From Confluentibacter flavum (lineage in GTDB: Bacteria; Bacteroidota; Bacteroidia; Flavobacteriales; Flavobacteriaceae): DNA of 41,979 bases. The translations under genes and the position numbers were made by a program. How positions within the stretch are numbered: the first letter of the stretch is position 1; each line of letters opens with the position of its first letter. The stretch is from positions 1-41,979 of the forward strand of contig NZ_PJEO01000018.1 in NCBI RefSeq assembly GCF_002843175.1, given 5' to 3'. A model generated the notes under the pieces. That model was not told the origin of the DNA. It made no database searches and was given only the letters and a program-made list of their open reading frames with translations. Below are positions 36,101 through 41,979 of this stretch, piece by piece.

Positions 36101-36980
36101 AAAGAATCGTTTTAACATCAGCTTCAATGATTTCTTCAATATTATCTTTATCTAAAACAGTATCACGATCAAGCACAATTTCATTACGCTCAATAGATAC
36201 CACTTCGCCAGTATCTTCATCCACAAAATCCTCATGCCATGTATTAAGTACACGCGCAGCCAATTTTCTTCCTTGATATTTCTTTAATCCTGATTTAGAA
36301 ACTTTAATTTCTTCAGCAAGATCAAAAATTTCAAGAATGTCTTTATCACGCTCAAAACCAATAGCTCTAAATAAGGTCGTTACAGGCAACTTTTTCTTTC
36401 TGTCAATGTAAGCATACATGACTTGGTTGATATCTGTAGCGAATTCAATCCAAGAACCTTTAAAAGGAATTACCCTAGCTGAATACAACTTAGTACCATT
36501 TGCATGGAAAGATTGACCAAAGAAAACACCAGGCGAACGGTGCAATTGAGATACTACAACACGTTCTGCACCATTGATAACAAAGGTACCACTTGGCGTC
36601 ATGTAAGGTATCGTTCCTAAGTACACATCTTGAACAATGGTCTCGAAATCCTCATGTTCAGGGTCTGTACAGTATAACTTTAACCTTGCCTTTAACGGAA
36701 CGCTATAAGTAAGACCTCTTTCTATACACTCCTCTATGGCATATCTTGGTGGGTCTACAAAGTAATCTAAAAATTCTAAAACAAATTGATTACGTGAATC
36801 AGTGATAGGAAAGTTTTCCATGAAGGTGTTATATAAACCTTCATCTCCTCTTTCTTCAGATTTAGTCTCTAATTGGAAAAAATCCTGGAAGGATTTTATC
36901 TGAATATCCAAGAAATCCGGGTATTCTGTTCTATTAACAATAGACGAGAAATTTAATCTTTCAGCTTGTGTTGATAACAT
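33168..36980 (-). CDS. rpoB: DNA-directed RNA polymerase beta subunit
   Basis: RpoB is the second large polymerase subunit. From ATG 36980 it has 1270 residues; the frame could start one codon earlier with TTG, which is less likely. The rifampicin region ([32 protein letters not shown]) has the wild-type Asp, His and Ser, so no common resistance change is present. The catalytic-site segments [11 protein letters not shown] and [16 protein letters not shown]-like text ([14 protein letters not shown]) are intact. The C-terminus LGLDIRLEE is typical. It lies in one operon with the ribosomal genes upstream and rpoC downstream. Confidence 0.98.
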   Translation of the reverse strand: MLSTQAERLNFSSIVNRTEYPDFLDIQIKSFQDFFQLETKSEERGDEGLYNTFMENFPITDSRNQFVLEFLDYFVDPPRYAIEECIERGLTYSVPLKARLKLYCTDPEHEDFETIVQDVYLGTIPYMTPSGTFVINGAERVVVSQLHRSPGVFFGQSFHANGTKLYSARVIPFKGSWIEFATDINQVMYAYIDRKKKLPVTTLFRAIGFERDKDILEIFDLAEEIKVSKSGLKKYQGRKLAARVLNTWHEDFVDEDTGEVVSIERNEIVLDRDTVLDKDNIEEIIEADVKTILLHKESAQQGDYAIIHNTLQKDPTNSEKEAVEHIYRQLRNAEPPDEETARGIIDKLFFSDQRYSLGEVGRYRMNKKLNLDIGMDKQVLTKEDIITIIKYLIELINSKAEIDDIDHLSNRRVRTVGEQLSQQFGVGLARMARTIRERMNVRDNEVFTPIDLINAKTLSSVINSFFGTNQLSQFMDQTNPLAEITHKRRLSALGPGGLSRERAGFEVRDVHYTHYGRLCPIETPEGPNIGLISSLSVFAKVNSMGFIETPYRPVTNGTVDIKNEPVYLSAEEEEGKLIAQATVKVDGNGKILHEKVIARMEGDFPVIDPANLHFTDVAPNQISSISASLIPFLEHDDANRALMGSNMMRQAVPLLLPQAPIVGTGLERQVASDSRVLINAEGSGEVLYVDANEIRIKYDRTDDEAAVSFDSDVKTYPLVKFRKTNQGTSINLKPIVVKGDKVIKGQVLCEGYATQKGELALGRNMKVAFMPWKGYNFEDAIVISEKVVREDIFTSIHVDEYSLEVRDTKLGNEELTNDIPNVSEEATKDLDENGMIRIGAEVKPGDILIGKITPKGESDPTPEEKLLRAIFGDKAGDVKDASLKASPSLNGVVIDKKLFSRAVKDKRKRAQDKDDITHLEAIYDAKFEDLKTILIDKLFNIVNGKTSQGIFNDLGEEVLPKGKKFTLKMLNAVDDYAHLVSGKWTTDDHTNKLVADLIHNYKIKENDLQGSLRREKFTISVGDELPAGIIKLAKVYIAKKRKLKVGDKMAGRHGNKGIVARIVRAEDMPFLEDGTPVDIVLNPLGVPSRMNIGQIYETVLGWAGQKLGRTYATPIFDGATIDQINELTDEAGIPRYGHTYLYDGGTGERFDQPATVGVIYMLKLGHMVDDKMHARSIGPYSLITQQPLGGKAQFGGQRFGEMEVWALEAYGASATLREILTVKSDDVIGRAKTYEAIVKGEPMPEPGLPESFNVLMHELKGLGLDIRLEE

Positions 36981-37044
36981 CAATGGACGGAATTTTGATT
37001 AAAAAAATAATAGTGGGCGTATCTTGTGATTATATACGCAAAAT

Positions 37045-37081
37045 GGTTTAGGTCTGGAAGCGTTAACTTCAGACCTAAACC
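37045..37081 (-). promoter_or_regulatory. Attenuator-like hairpin between rplL and rpoB
   Basis: The arms 37045-37060 (GGTTTAGGTCTGGAAG) and 37067-37081 (CTTCAGACCTAAACC) form a 15-bp stem with one bulged base and a 6-base loop. On the minus strand ATTTTG follows, a weak T-run. A partial terminator at this same place in E. coli lowers rpoBC relative to the ribosomal genes; a like role is inferred. Confidence 0.75.
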
Positions 37082-37104
37082 TTGGTATTGTTTAGTTGTT
37101 AAGC

Positions 37105-37482
37105 TTATTTAAGCTCAACCTCTGCTCCAGCTTCTTCTAACGATGCTTTTAAGCCTTCTGCTTCATCTTTAGAAACACCCTCTTTAATTGGGCTTGGTGC
37201 ATTATCTACTAATTCTTTAGCTTCTTTTAATCCTAAACCAGTTAATTCTTTAACTAATTTCACAACTGCTAATTTAGAAGCACCAGCTGCTTTAAGGATA
37301 ACATTAAATTCAGTTTGAACCTCAGCTGCTTCATCACCACCAGCTGCAGGTCCAGCAGCAACTGCTACAGCAGCAGCAGCAGGCTCGATACCATACTCAT
37401 CTTTTAATATAGTAGCTAACTCGTTTACTTCTTTTACTGTTAGGTTAACTAATTTTTCTGCGAAATCTTTTAAATCTGCCAT
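37105..37482 (-). CDS. rplL: Large ribosomal subunit protein bL12 (L7/L12)
   Basis: The 125-residue stalk protein recruits translational GTPases to the ribosome and is present in several copies bound to L10. The N-terminal dimer domain ([26 protein letters not shown]), an Ala/Gly-rich hinge near residues 35-52, and the C-terminal factor-binding domain ([27 protein letters not shown]) are intact. It follows rplJ after 65 bases and precedes the attenuator-like hairpin and rpoB. Confidence 0.97.
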   Translation of the reverse strand: MADLKDFAEKLVNLTVKEVNELATILKDEYGIEPAAAAVAVAAGPAAGGDEAAEVQTEFNVILKAAGASKLAVVKLVKELTGLGLKEAKELVDNAPSPIKEGVSKDEAEGLKASLEEAGAEVELK

Positions 37483-37547
37483 TTTTCTATCGTTTTTAAT
37501 AAATTTTTAATTTAATATAATTATAATATAGTGCGTACTATTTAATA

Positions 37548-38069
37548 CTATCCTTCTTTTTCAGATAGTGTTTTTAAGATACCAGCTAATTTTCCACCAC
37601 TTGATTTAAGTGCAGAAACAACATTTTTAGCAGGAGATTGTAATAATCCTATAATCTCACCTATCAACTCTTCTTTAGATTTGATATCTACTAGCATGTC
37701 TAGTTGGTTATCTCCAATATAAACCGATTCCTCAATAAATGCCCCTTTTAATAAAGGCTTATCTGATTTTTTACGGAAGGTTTTAATTAACTTAGCTGGG
37801 CCATTACCAGTTTCAGAATACATTACAGAGGTATTACCTTTTAAAACTGAAGGTAAGTCTCCAAACTCTCTATCTGAAGCTTCCATTGCTTTTGCAAGCA
37901 AGGTGTTTTTAACTACAGCTAATTTTATGTTCGCTTTAAAACAAGCCCGACGTAAATCTGATGTCGTACCTGCGTTTAATCCTGAAATATCTGCTATATA
38001 AATATTAGCATTGTTAGCTAGTTCTGCAGTTAAATCTTGAATTACTTGTGATTTTTCTTCTCTTGTCAT
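37548..38069 (-). CDS. rplJ: Large ribosomal subunit protein uL10
   Basis: This 173-residue protein is the base of the ribosomal stalk. Its N-terminal 120 residues bind 23S rRNA (MTREEKSQVIQDLTAELANN, YIADISGLNAGTTSDLRR, VVKNTLLAKAMEAS), and its C-terminal helix holds the L7/L12 dimers. The gap to rplA is only 19 bases, so the classical L10 autoregulatory leader, if it exists here, would have to lie within rplA or further upstream. Confidence 0.96.
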   Translation of the reverse strand: MTREEKSQVIQDLTAELANNANIYIADISGLNAGTTSDLRRACFKANIKLAVVKNTLLAKAMEASDREFGDLPSVLKGNTSVMYSETGNGPAKLIKTFRKKSDKPLLKGAFIEESVYIGDNQLDMLVDIKSKEELIGEIIGLLQSPAKNVVSALKSSGGKLAGILKTLSEKEG

Positions 38070-38088
38070 AATAAAAGTTTTTAACTAA

Positions 38089-38778
38089 TTAACCAACTTT
38101 AGGATCAACAGCAACACTAGGACTCATCGTACTAGATATATGAATACTTTTCACATAAGTACCTTTAGAAGCAGTTGGCTTAAGTTTTAATAATGTTTGA
38201 ATTAATTCATTTGCATTTCCTGCAATTTTATCAGCTGTAAATGATGCTTTACCAATAGCAGCGTGTACAATACCGGTTTTATCAACTTTAAAGTCGATTT
38301 TACCAGCTTTTACTTCTGTTACGGCTTTAGCAATATCCATTGTTACTGTTCCTGTCTTTGGGTTTGGCATTAAGCCACGAGGGCCTAATATACGTCCTAA
38401 CGGACCTAATTTACCCATAACGCTAGGCATGGTGATAATAACATCAACATCTGTCCAACCATTCTTGATTTTATCAAGATACTCGTCCAATCCAACATAA
38501 TCAGCACCGGCTTCTATAGCTTCTGCTTCTTTATCTGGTGTTACTAATGCTAATACTTTCATGTCTTTACCAGTACCGTGTGGAAGCGATACAACACCTC
38601 TTACCATTTGGTTAGCTTTTCTTGGGTCTACACCCAAACGAACAGCTATATCTACTGATGCGTCAAACTTAGTATTTGTAATTTCTTTTACTAATACTGA
38701 TGCTTCATCAAGAGAATAAAATTTCCCTTTTTCTATTTTTGCTAAAGCTTCTTTTTGCTTTCTTGTTAATCTTGCCAT
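38089..38778 (-). CDS. rplA: Large ribosomal subunit protein uL1
   Basis: L1 binds the mobile L1 stalk of 23S rRNA and helps release of deacylated tRNA; in many bacteria it also represses its own operon. The 229-residue length and motifs are typical: [50 protein letters not shown] and [19 protein letters not shown]. The gene follows rplK by 20 bases and is surely cotranscribed. Confidence 0.97.
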   Translation of the reverse strand: MARLTRKQKEALAKIEKGKFYSLDEASVLVKEITNTKFDASVDIAVRLGVDPRKANQMVRGVVSLPHGTGKDMKVLALVTPDKEAEAIEAGADYVGLDEYLDKIKNGWTDVDVIITMPSVMGKLGPLGRILGPRGLMPNPKTGTVTMDIAKAVTEVKAGKIDFKVDKTGIVHAAIGKASFTADKIAGNANELIQTLLKLKPTASKGTYVKSIHISSTMSPSVAVDPKVG

Positions 38779-38798
38779 TTCTTAATGTCTTTAATAGA

Positions 38799-39236
38799 TT
38801 AATACGGTGCGTTTCCGGTTACAGTTATACCCATAGACCTTGCAGTACCAGCAACCATTTTCATAGCAGAAACTAGAGTAAATGCATTTAAATCTACCAT
38901 TTTATCTTCTGCTATCGTTTTGATTTGGTCCCACGAAACTTTAGCTACTTTTTTTCGGTTTGGTTCTCCTGAACCTTTTTTTAATTTGGCCGCTTCTAAT
39001 AATTGTACCGCTGCAGGAGGAGTCTTGATTACAAAGTCAAATGATTTGTCTTTGTAAACAGAGATAGCAACTGGTAATACTTTACCAGGCTTATCTTGGG
39101 TTCTAGCATTAAATTGCTTACAGAATTCCATGATATTAACTCCAGCAGCTCCTAAAGCGGGTCCAACCGGTGGCGACGGATTCGCAGCACCTCCCCGAAC
39201 TTGTAACTTAACTACTTTAAATAATTCTTTTGCCAT
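38799..39236 (-). CDS. rplK: Large ribosomal subunit protein uL11
   Basis: L11 binds the GTPase-associated centre of 23S rRNA and is needed for RelA-type stringent response. The 145-residue protein has the N-terminal [19 protein letters not shown] with the Pro pair that contacts thiostrepton, and the C-terminal rRNA-binding domain ending [16 protein letters not shown]. No resistance-type change is visible. The leader from 39237 to 39309 separates it from nusG. Confidence 0.97.
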   Translation of the reverse strand: MAKELFKVVKLQVRGGAANPSPPVGPALGAAGVNIMEFCKQFNARTQDKPGKVLPVAISVYKDKSFDFVIKTPPAAVQLLEAAKLKKGSGEPNRKKVAKVSWDQIKTIAEDKMVDLNAFTLVSAMKMVAGTARSMGITVTGNAPY

Positions 39237-39309
39237 TTTTAATAATTTAAGTCGATATACTTCTAAAATGGAAGCCTAGGAGTACATCATTTATATAGTG
39301 TAACAATTA

Positions 39310-39864
39310 TTATACTTTTTCTACTTGCATAAAACTTAATTCCAATGGAGTTTTTCTTCCGAAAATTTTCACCATAACCTCAAGTTTACGCTTCTCTTCA
39401 TTTATATTTTCAATGGTACCATCAAATCCATTGAATGGTCCGTCTATAACTTTAACGGTCTCACCTTTAGTGAATGGTATCATAACATTGGCGCTTTCAT
39501 CAACAGACAATTCATCAACCTTGCCTAACATTCTGTTAACTTCAGATAATCTTAACGGCACTGGATCGCCTCCTTTAGTTTCACCTAAAAAACCTATTAC
39601 ATTGGTAACAGATCTAATAATATGAGGAATTTCGCCCGTTAAGTTTGCTTGAATCATTATATATCCTGGAAAATAAACTTTTTCTTTATTTATCTTTTTT
39701 CCATTTCGAATCTGAATCACCTTTTCAGTTGGTACCAGAACTTGATCAACATAATCTTGAAGACCTAATCGAGCAATTTCATTCTCTATATACGTCTTAA
39801 TTTTGTTTTCTTGACCACTTACAGCCCTAACAACATACCATTTTTTCTCACCTGTTTCAGACAT
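39310..39864 (-). CDS. nusG: Transcription termination/antitermination protein NusG
   Basis: NusG binds RNA polymerase, prevents pausing, and links transcription with Rho or with ribosomes. From ATG 39864 it has 184 residues: the NGN domain (KKWYVVRAVSGQENKIKTYIENE, VYFPGYIMIQ) and the C-terminal KOW domain (VIDGPFNGFDGTIENINEE). The frame also offers an ATG at 39882, which would overlap secE by 8 bases and add MDKTNF; the later one leaves a 10-base gap and matches family starts better. It follows secE in one operon. Confidence 0.96.
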   Translation of the reverse strand: MSETGEKKWYVVRAVSGQENKIKTYIENEIARLGLQDYVDQVLVPTEKVIQIRNGKKINKEKVYFPGYIMIQANLTGEIPHIIRSVTNVIGFLGETKGGDPVPLRLSEVNRMLGKVDELSVDESANVMIPFTKGETVKVIDGPFNGFDGTIENINEEKRKLEVMVKIFGRKTPLELSFMQVEKV

Positions 39865-39874
39865 AAAATTTGTT

Positions 39875-40072
39875 TTATCCATTAATCCATTGAAAATAAA
39901 ATGTTATGACTTTGCTAAACACGGTATCTACACCCCAAATAGCAAGTGAAAATATAATTGAAAATACAGCAACTAAAATGGTCAAACTTTGTGCTTCTGC
40001 CCATGTTGGCCAGGTTACATTGTTTTTTAGTTCTCCAAACGATTCTTTTATATAATTTATAAATCCAGCCAT
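39875..40072 (-). CDS. secE: Preprotein translocase subunit SecE
   Basis: SecE clamps SecY in the inner-membrane protein channel. The 65-residue form is the short single-helix type: an amphipathic start (MAGFINYIKESFGELKNNVTWPTWAEAQ), then the membrane helix LTILVAVFSIIFSLAIWGVDTVF. The WPTWAEA motif is conserved across SecE. It lies between tRNA-Trp and nusG, its usual place. Confidence 0.95.
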   Translation of the reverse strand: MAGFINYIKESFGELKNNVTWPTWAEAQSLTILVAVFSIIFSLAIWGVDTVFSKVITFYFQWING

Positions 40073-40178
40073 TCTATAATATTTATTTTTTAATGTTTTA
40101 AAATCAAATTAGGCCAATTTTCAAACACTTTTAAATCCAATCAAAAAAGTTACTTTCAATAGTAATCTTTTACTTTAG

Positions 40179-40251
40179 CACGGGTTGGGAGACTCGAACT
40201 CACGACACCTGGTTTTGGAGACCAGTGCTCTACCAACTGAGCTAAACCCGT
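40179..40251 (-). tRNA. tRNA-Trp (anticodon CCA)
   Basis: The minus strand folds with acceptor ACGGGTT/AACCCGT, D arm TAGCTCAGTTGGTAGAGC, anticodon stem CTGGT/ACCAG with loop CTCCAAA (CCA), and T loop TTCGAGT. G is the discriminator and the CCA end is not encoded. It stands between tuf and secE. Confidence 0.95.
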
Positions 40252-40262
40252 AAATATAAGTC

Positions 40263-40290
40263 AAGGTATTCCGAAAAAACGGAATACCTT
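40263..40290 (-). terminator. Terminator after tuf
   Basis: AAGGTATTCCG (40263-40273) pairs with CGGAATACCTT (40280-40290), an 11-bp stem whose loop is six A on the plus strand (six T on the transcribed strand). It follows the tuf stop by 27 bases and precedes tRNA-Trp. Confidence 0.75.
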
Positions 40291-40317
40291 AGCTTACAGT
40301 ATTTACTTAACTTATAA

Positions 40318-41505
40318 TTAGTCTAAAATTTCAGTAACCTGACCTGCTCCTACTGTTCTACCACCTTCACGGATTGCAAAACGTAAACCTACGTTCATTG
40401 CAATTTTTTGGATAAGCTCTACAGTAATAGTAAGGTTGTCTCCTGGCATAACCATCTCTACTCCATCAGGAAGCATGATGTTTCCTGTTACGTCAGTTGT
40501 ACGTACGTAGAACTGAGGACGGTAGTTGTTATGGAAAGGTGTGTGACGACCACCTTCTTCTTTTTTAAGGATATAAACCTCAGCTTTAAATTTAGCGTGT
40601 GGTGTTACAGAACCTGGTTTTACAATAACCATACCTCTAGAGATTTGAGATTTCTCAATACCTCTTAATAGGATACCTGCATTATCTCCAGCCTCACCTC
40701 TATCTAATATTTGACGGAACATCTCGATACCAGTGACAGTAGAAGTTAATTTCTCAGCTCCCATACCAATGATTTCAACTGGATCTCCAGTTTTAGCGAT
40801 ACCAGTTTCAATACGACCTGTAGCAACAGTACCACGACCAGTAATAGAGAATACGTCTTCGATAGGCATTAAGAAAGGCTTGTCAATTTCTCTTAATGGC
40901 TCTTCAATCCAAGTATCACAAGCTTCCATTAATTGCATTACTGTTTCAACCCATTTAGCTTCACCATTAAGTGCACCAAGAGCAGAACCTTGAATAATCG
41001 GACCATTATCTCCATCATATTGATAGAAAGATAATAAATCCCTGATTTCCATTTCAACTAACTCTAATAACTCTTCATCATCAACCATATCCACTTTATT
41101 CATGAATACAACCATACGAGGTATTCCTACTTGACGACCTAATAAGATATGCTCACGGGTTTGTGGCATAGGACCATCTGTAGCAGCAACTACTAAAATA
41201 GCACCATCCATTTGTGCAGCACCAGTAACCATGTTCTTTACGTAATCCGCGTGACCTGGACAGTCAACGTGAGCGTAGTGACGATTAGCTGTTGCATACT
41301 CTACGTGAGATGTATTGATTGTAATACCTCTTTCTTTTTCTTCTGGTGCGTTATCAATCTGATCGAATGATTTTGCTTCTGATAAACCTGCATCAGCTAA
41401 TACTTTAGTAATAGCAGCAGTTAAAGTTGTTTTACCGTGATCTACGTGTCCAATTGTACCAATGTTTAAGTGTGGTTTTGAACGATCGAAAGTTGCCTTT
41501 GCCAT
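40318..41505 (-). CDS. tuf: Elongation factor Tu
   Basis: EF-Tu delivers aminoacyl-tRNA to the ribosome with GTP hydrolysis. The 395-residue protein has G1 [10 protein letters not shown]2 [13 protein letters not shown]3 [12 protein letters not shown] with the catalytic His, and G4 NKVDMVDD, then beta-barrel domains II ([18 protein letters not shown]) and III ([21 protein letters not shown]). It lies directly downstream of three tRNA genes and upstream of tRNA-Trp and secE, the ancient order of bacterial tuf operons. The promoter probably lies ahead of the tRNAs. Confidence 0.98.
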   Translation of the reverse strand: MAKATFDRSKPHLNIGTIGHVDHGKTTLTAAITKVLADAGLSEAKSFDQIDNAPEEKERGITINTSHVEYATANRHYAHVDCPGHADYVKNMVTGAAQMDGAILVVAATDGPMPQTREHILLGRQVGIPRMVVFMNKVDMVDDEELLELVEMEIRDLLSFYQYDGDNGPIIQGSALGALNGEAKWVETVMQLMEACDTWIEEPLREIDKPFLMPIEDVFSITGRGTVATGRIETGIAKTGDPVEIIGMGAEKLTSTVTGIEMFRQILDRGEAGDNAGILLRGIEKSQISRGMVIVKPGSVTPHAKFKAEVYILKKEEGGRHTPFHNNYRPQFYVRTTDVTGNIMLPDGVEMVMPGDNLTITVELIQKIAMNVGLRFAIREGGRTVGAGQVTEILD

Positions 41506-41571
41506 GTTTTTAAATAATTTAAATCTTAGTTATATAATAATATTAGTGTAATCTATTTTTTGTCAATATAG

Positions 41572-41643
41572 AGCCAATGACGAGAATTGAACTCGTGACC
41601 TCTTCCTTACCAAGGAAACGCTCTACCCCTGAGCTACACCGGC
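41572..41643 (-). tRNA. tRNA-Thr (anticodon GGT)
   Basis: The 72-base minus-strand gene has acceptor GCCGGTG/CATTGGC with two G-U pairs, anticodon loop TTGGTAA (GGT) and T loop TTCAATT. It decodes ACC and ACU, complementing the tRNA-Thr(TGT) at 24074-24147. The CCA end is not encoded. Confidence 0.94.
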
Positions 41644-41648
41644 GTTTC

Positions 41649-41708
41649 ATTTACGATTTGCCGATTTTACATTTACGATTCGTAAATCGTATTTCGTAAC
41701 TCGTAAAT
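41649..41708. repeat. ATTTACG/CGTAAAT repeat cluster between tRNA genes
   Basis: The word ATTTACG occurs at 41649 and 41671, and its complement CGTAAAT at 41681 and 41702. The central ATTTACGA-T-TCGTAAAT (41671-41687) is a perfect 8-1-8 palindrome. It lies in the spacer between tRNA-Thr and tRNA-Gly and would be removed during tRNA processing. Confidence 0.5.
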
Positions 41709-41714
41709 TTTTAG

Positions 41715-41787
41715 AGCGGGAGACCGGGTTCGAACCGGCGACATTCAGCTTGGAAGGCTGACGCTCTACCAACTGAGCTACTCCCGC
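41715..41787 (-). tRNA. tRNA-Gly (anticodon TCC)
   Basis: The 73-base minus-strand gene has acceptor GCGGGAG/CTCCCGC, D arm TAGCTCAGTTGGTAGAGC, anticodon stem TCAGC/GCTGA with loop CTTCCAA (TCC), and T loop TTCGAAC. The CCA end is not encoded. Confidence 0.95.
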
Positions 41788-41917
41788 AATTTTTATGAAA
41801 TCTCCATAAAAAGAAATTCCAATTCACTTTTTTAAAGAACGTATAAAACCTTAGTTATTCCAATTTCTTAGATTAGAAAACCAAAGTTTAGATTCCTGCC
41901 ATAGCAGAAATTTATTG

Positions 41918-41979
41918 TGGGGAGAGCAGGATTCGAACCTGCGAAGACGTAGTCAGCAGATTTACAGTCTGCCCTCGTT
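41918..41979 (-). tRNA. tRNA-Tyr (anticodon GTA), 5' part beyond the window
   Basis: The 3' portion of a class II tRNA is visible: anticodon loop CTGTAAA (GTA), a long variable arm, T arm GCAGG-TTCGAAT-CCTGC and acceptor half TCTCCCC. The D arm and 5' end lie outside the window. It completes the Tyr-Gly-Thr-tuf order. Confidence 0.92.

Noticed and set aside
39237-39309. Possible L1 autoregulatory leader before rplK (CTTC/GAAG stem with CCTAGG side loop)
   Set aside because: The stems are only 3-4 bp and compete with each other; without covariation the likeness to the L1 rRNA site is too weak to call.
1-41979. CRISPR array, prophage, toxin-antitoxin or defence island
   Set aside because: No regularly spaced repeats, cas genes, phage structural genes or intact defence genes are visible; mobile content is limited to one IS, small repeats and remnants.

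Overview
The window is chromosomal DNA of a Bacteroidota member, most likely a Flavobacteriaceae species. The evidence is low GC, a secreted protease with a type IX secretion (T9SS) tail, lipoproteins, DUF6249, DUF3467 and DUF4369 proteins, and many start sites preceded by the Bacteroidota -7 promoter box TAnnTTTG instead of a Shine-Dalgarno sequence. In several genes (guaB, pyrD, the DEAD-box helicase, the M43 protease, the lipoproteins) this box lies inside the longest open frame and so moves the start downstream.

Layout. 1-600: an IS200/IS605-type element with covarying hairpin ends, next to guaB. 605-9954: housekeeping and nutrient genes (guaB, a FecA-like TonB receptor with a palindromic operator against its promoter, HMG-CoA lyase family, a T9SS metalloprotease, pyrD, pepT, a MOSC protein). 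10044-13359: a B12-binding radical SAM gene followed by a 670-base scar holding an inverted-repeat element, paired operators, the tail of a Fic-family gene and a decayed second copy of the radical SAM 3' end; then a Gmad2 lipoprotein. 13474-21659: bestrophin-like channel, DEAD-box helicase, sterol desaturase family protein, an ECF sigma/anti-sigma pair divergent from a DUF6249 gene, M15D dipeptidase, DoxX-like protein, a beta-barrel protein and a DUF4369 lipoprotein. 21716-28268: PBP1A, tRNA-Thr, a small conserved protein, a PTPS/QueD-family enzyme, idi, prfC, then a promoter-lipoprotein-terminator cassette flanked by a decayed second copy of the prfC 3' end, and a small Fe-S protein. 28331-41979 (all minus strand): the transcription/translation cluster tRNA-Tyr, tRNA-Gly, tRNA-Thr, tuf, tRNA-Trp, secE, nusG, rplK, rplA, rplJ, rplL, rpoB, rpoC, DUF3467.

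Most notable. (1) Two unrelated genes, the radical SAM gene and prfC, each have their last 80-90 bases repeated a few hundred bases downstream, with cargo between an intact proximal 3' end and a decayed distal one. This resembles the architecture left by elements that integrate into a gene and supply a new 3' end. (2) The sigma operon and the DUF6249 gene have mirror-image promoters, TGTAACC-N16-CGTC on both strands, a likely autoregulated ECF regulon core. (3) An operator-promoter and Fic C-terminus survive from an otherwise deleted mobile gene pair. (4) Strong hairpins sit in the rplL-rpoB, rpoB-rpoC and rpoC-DUF3467 gaps. All alignments and coordinates were made by eye; no database search was run.
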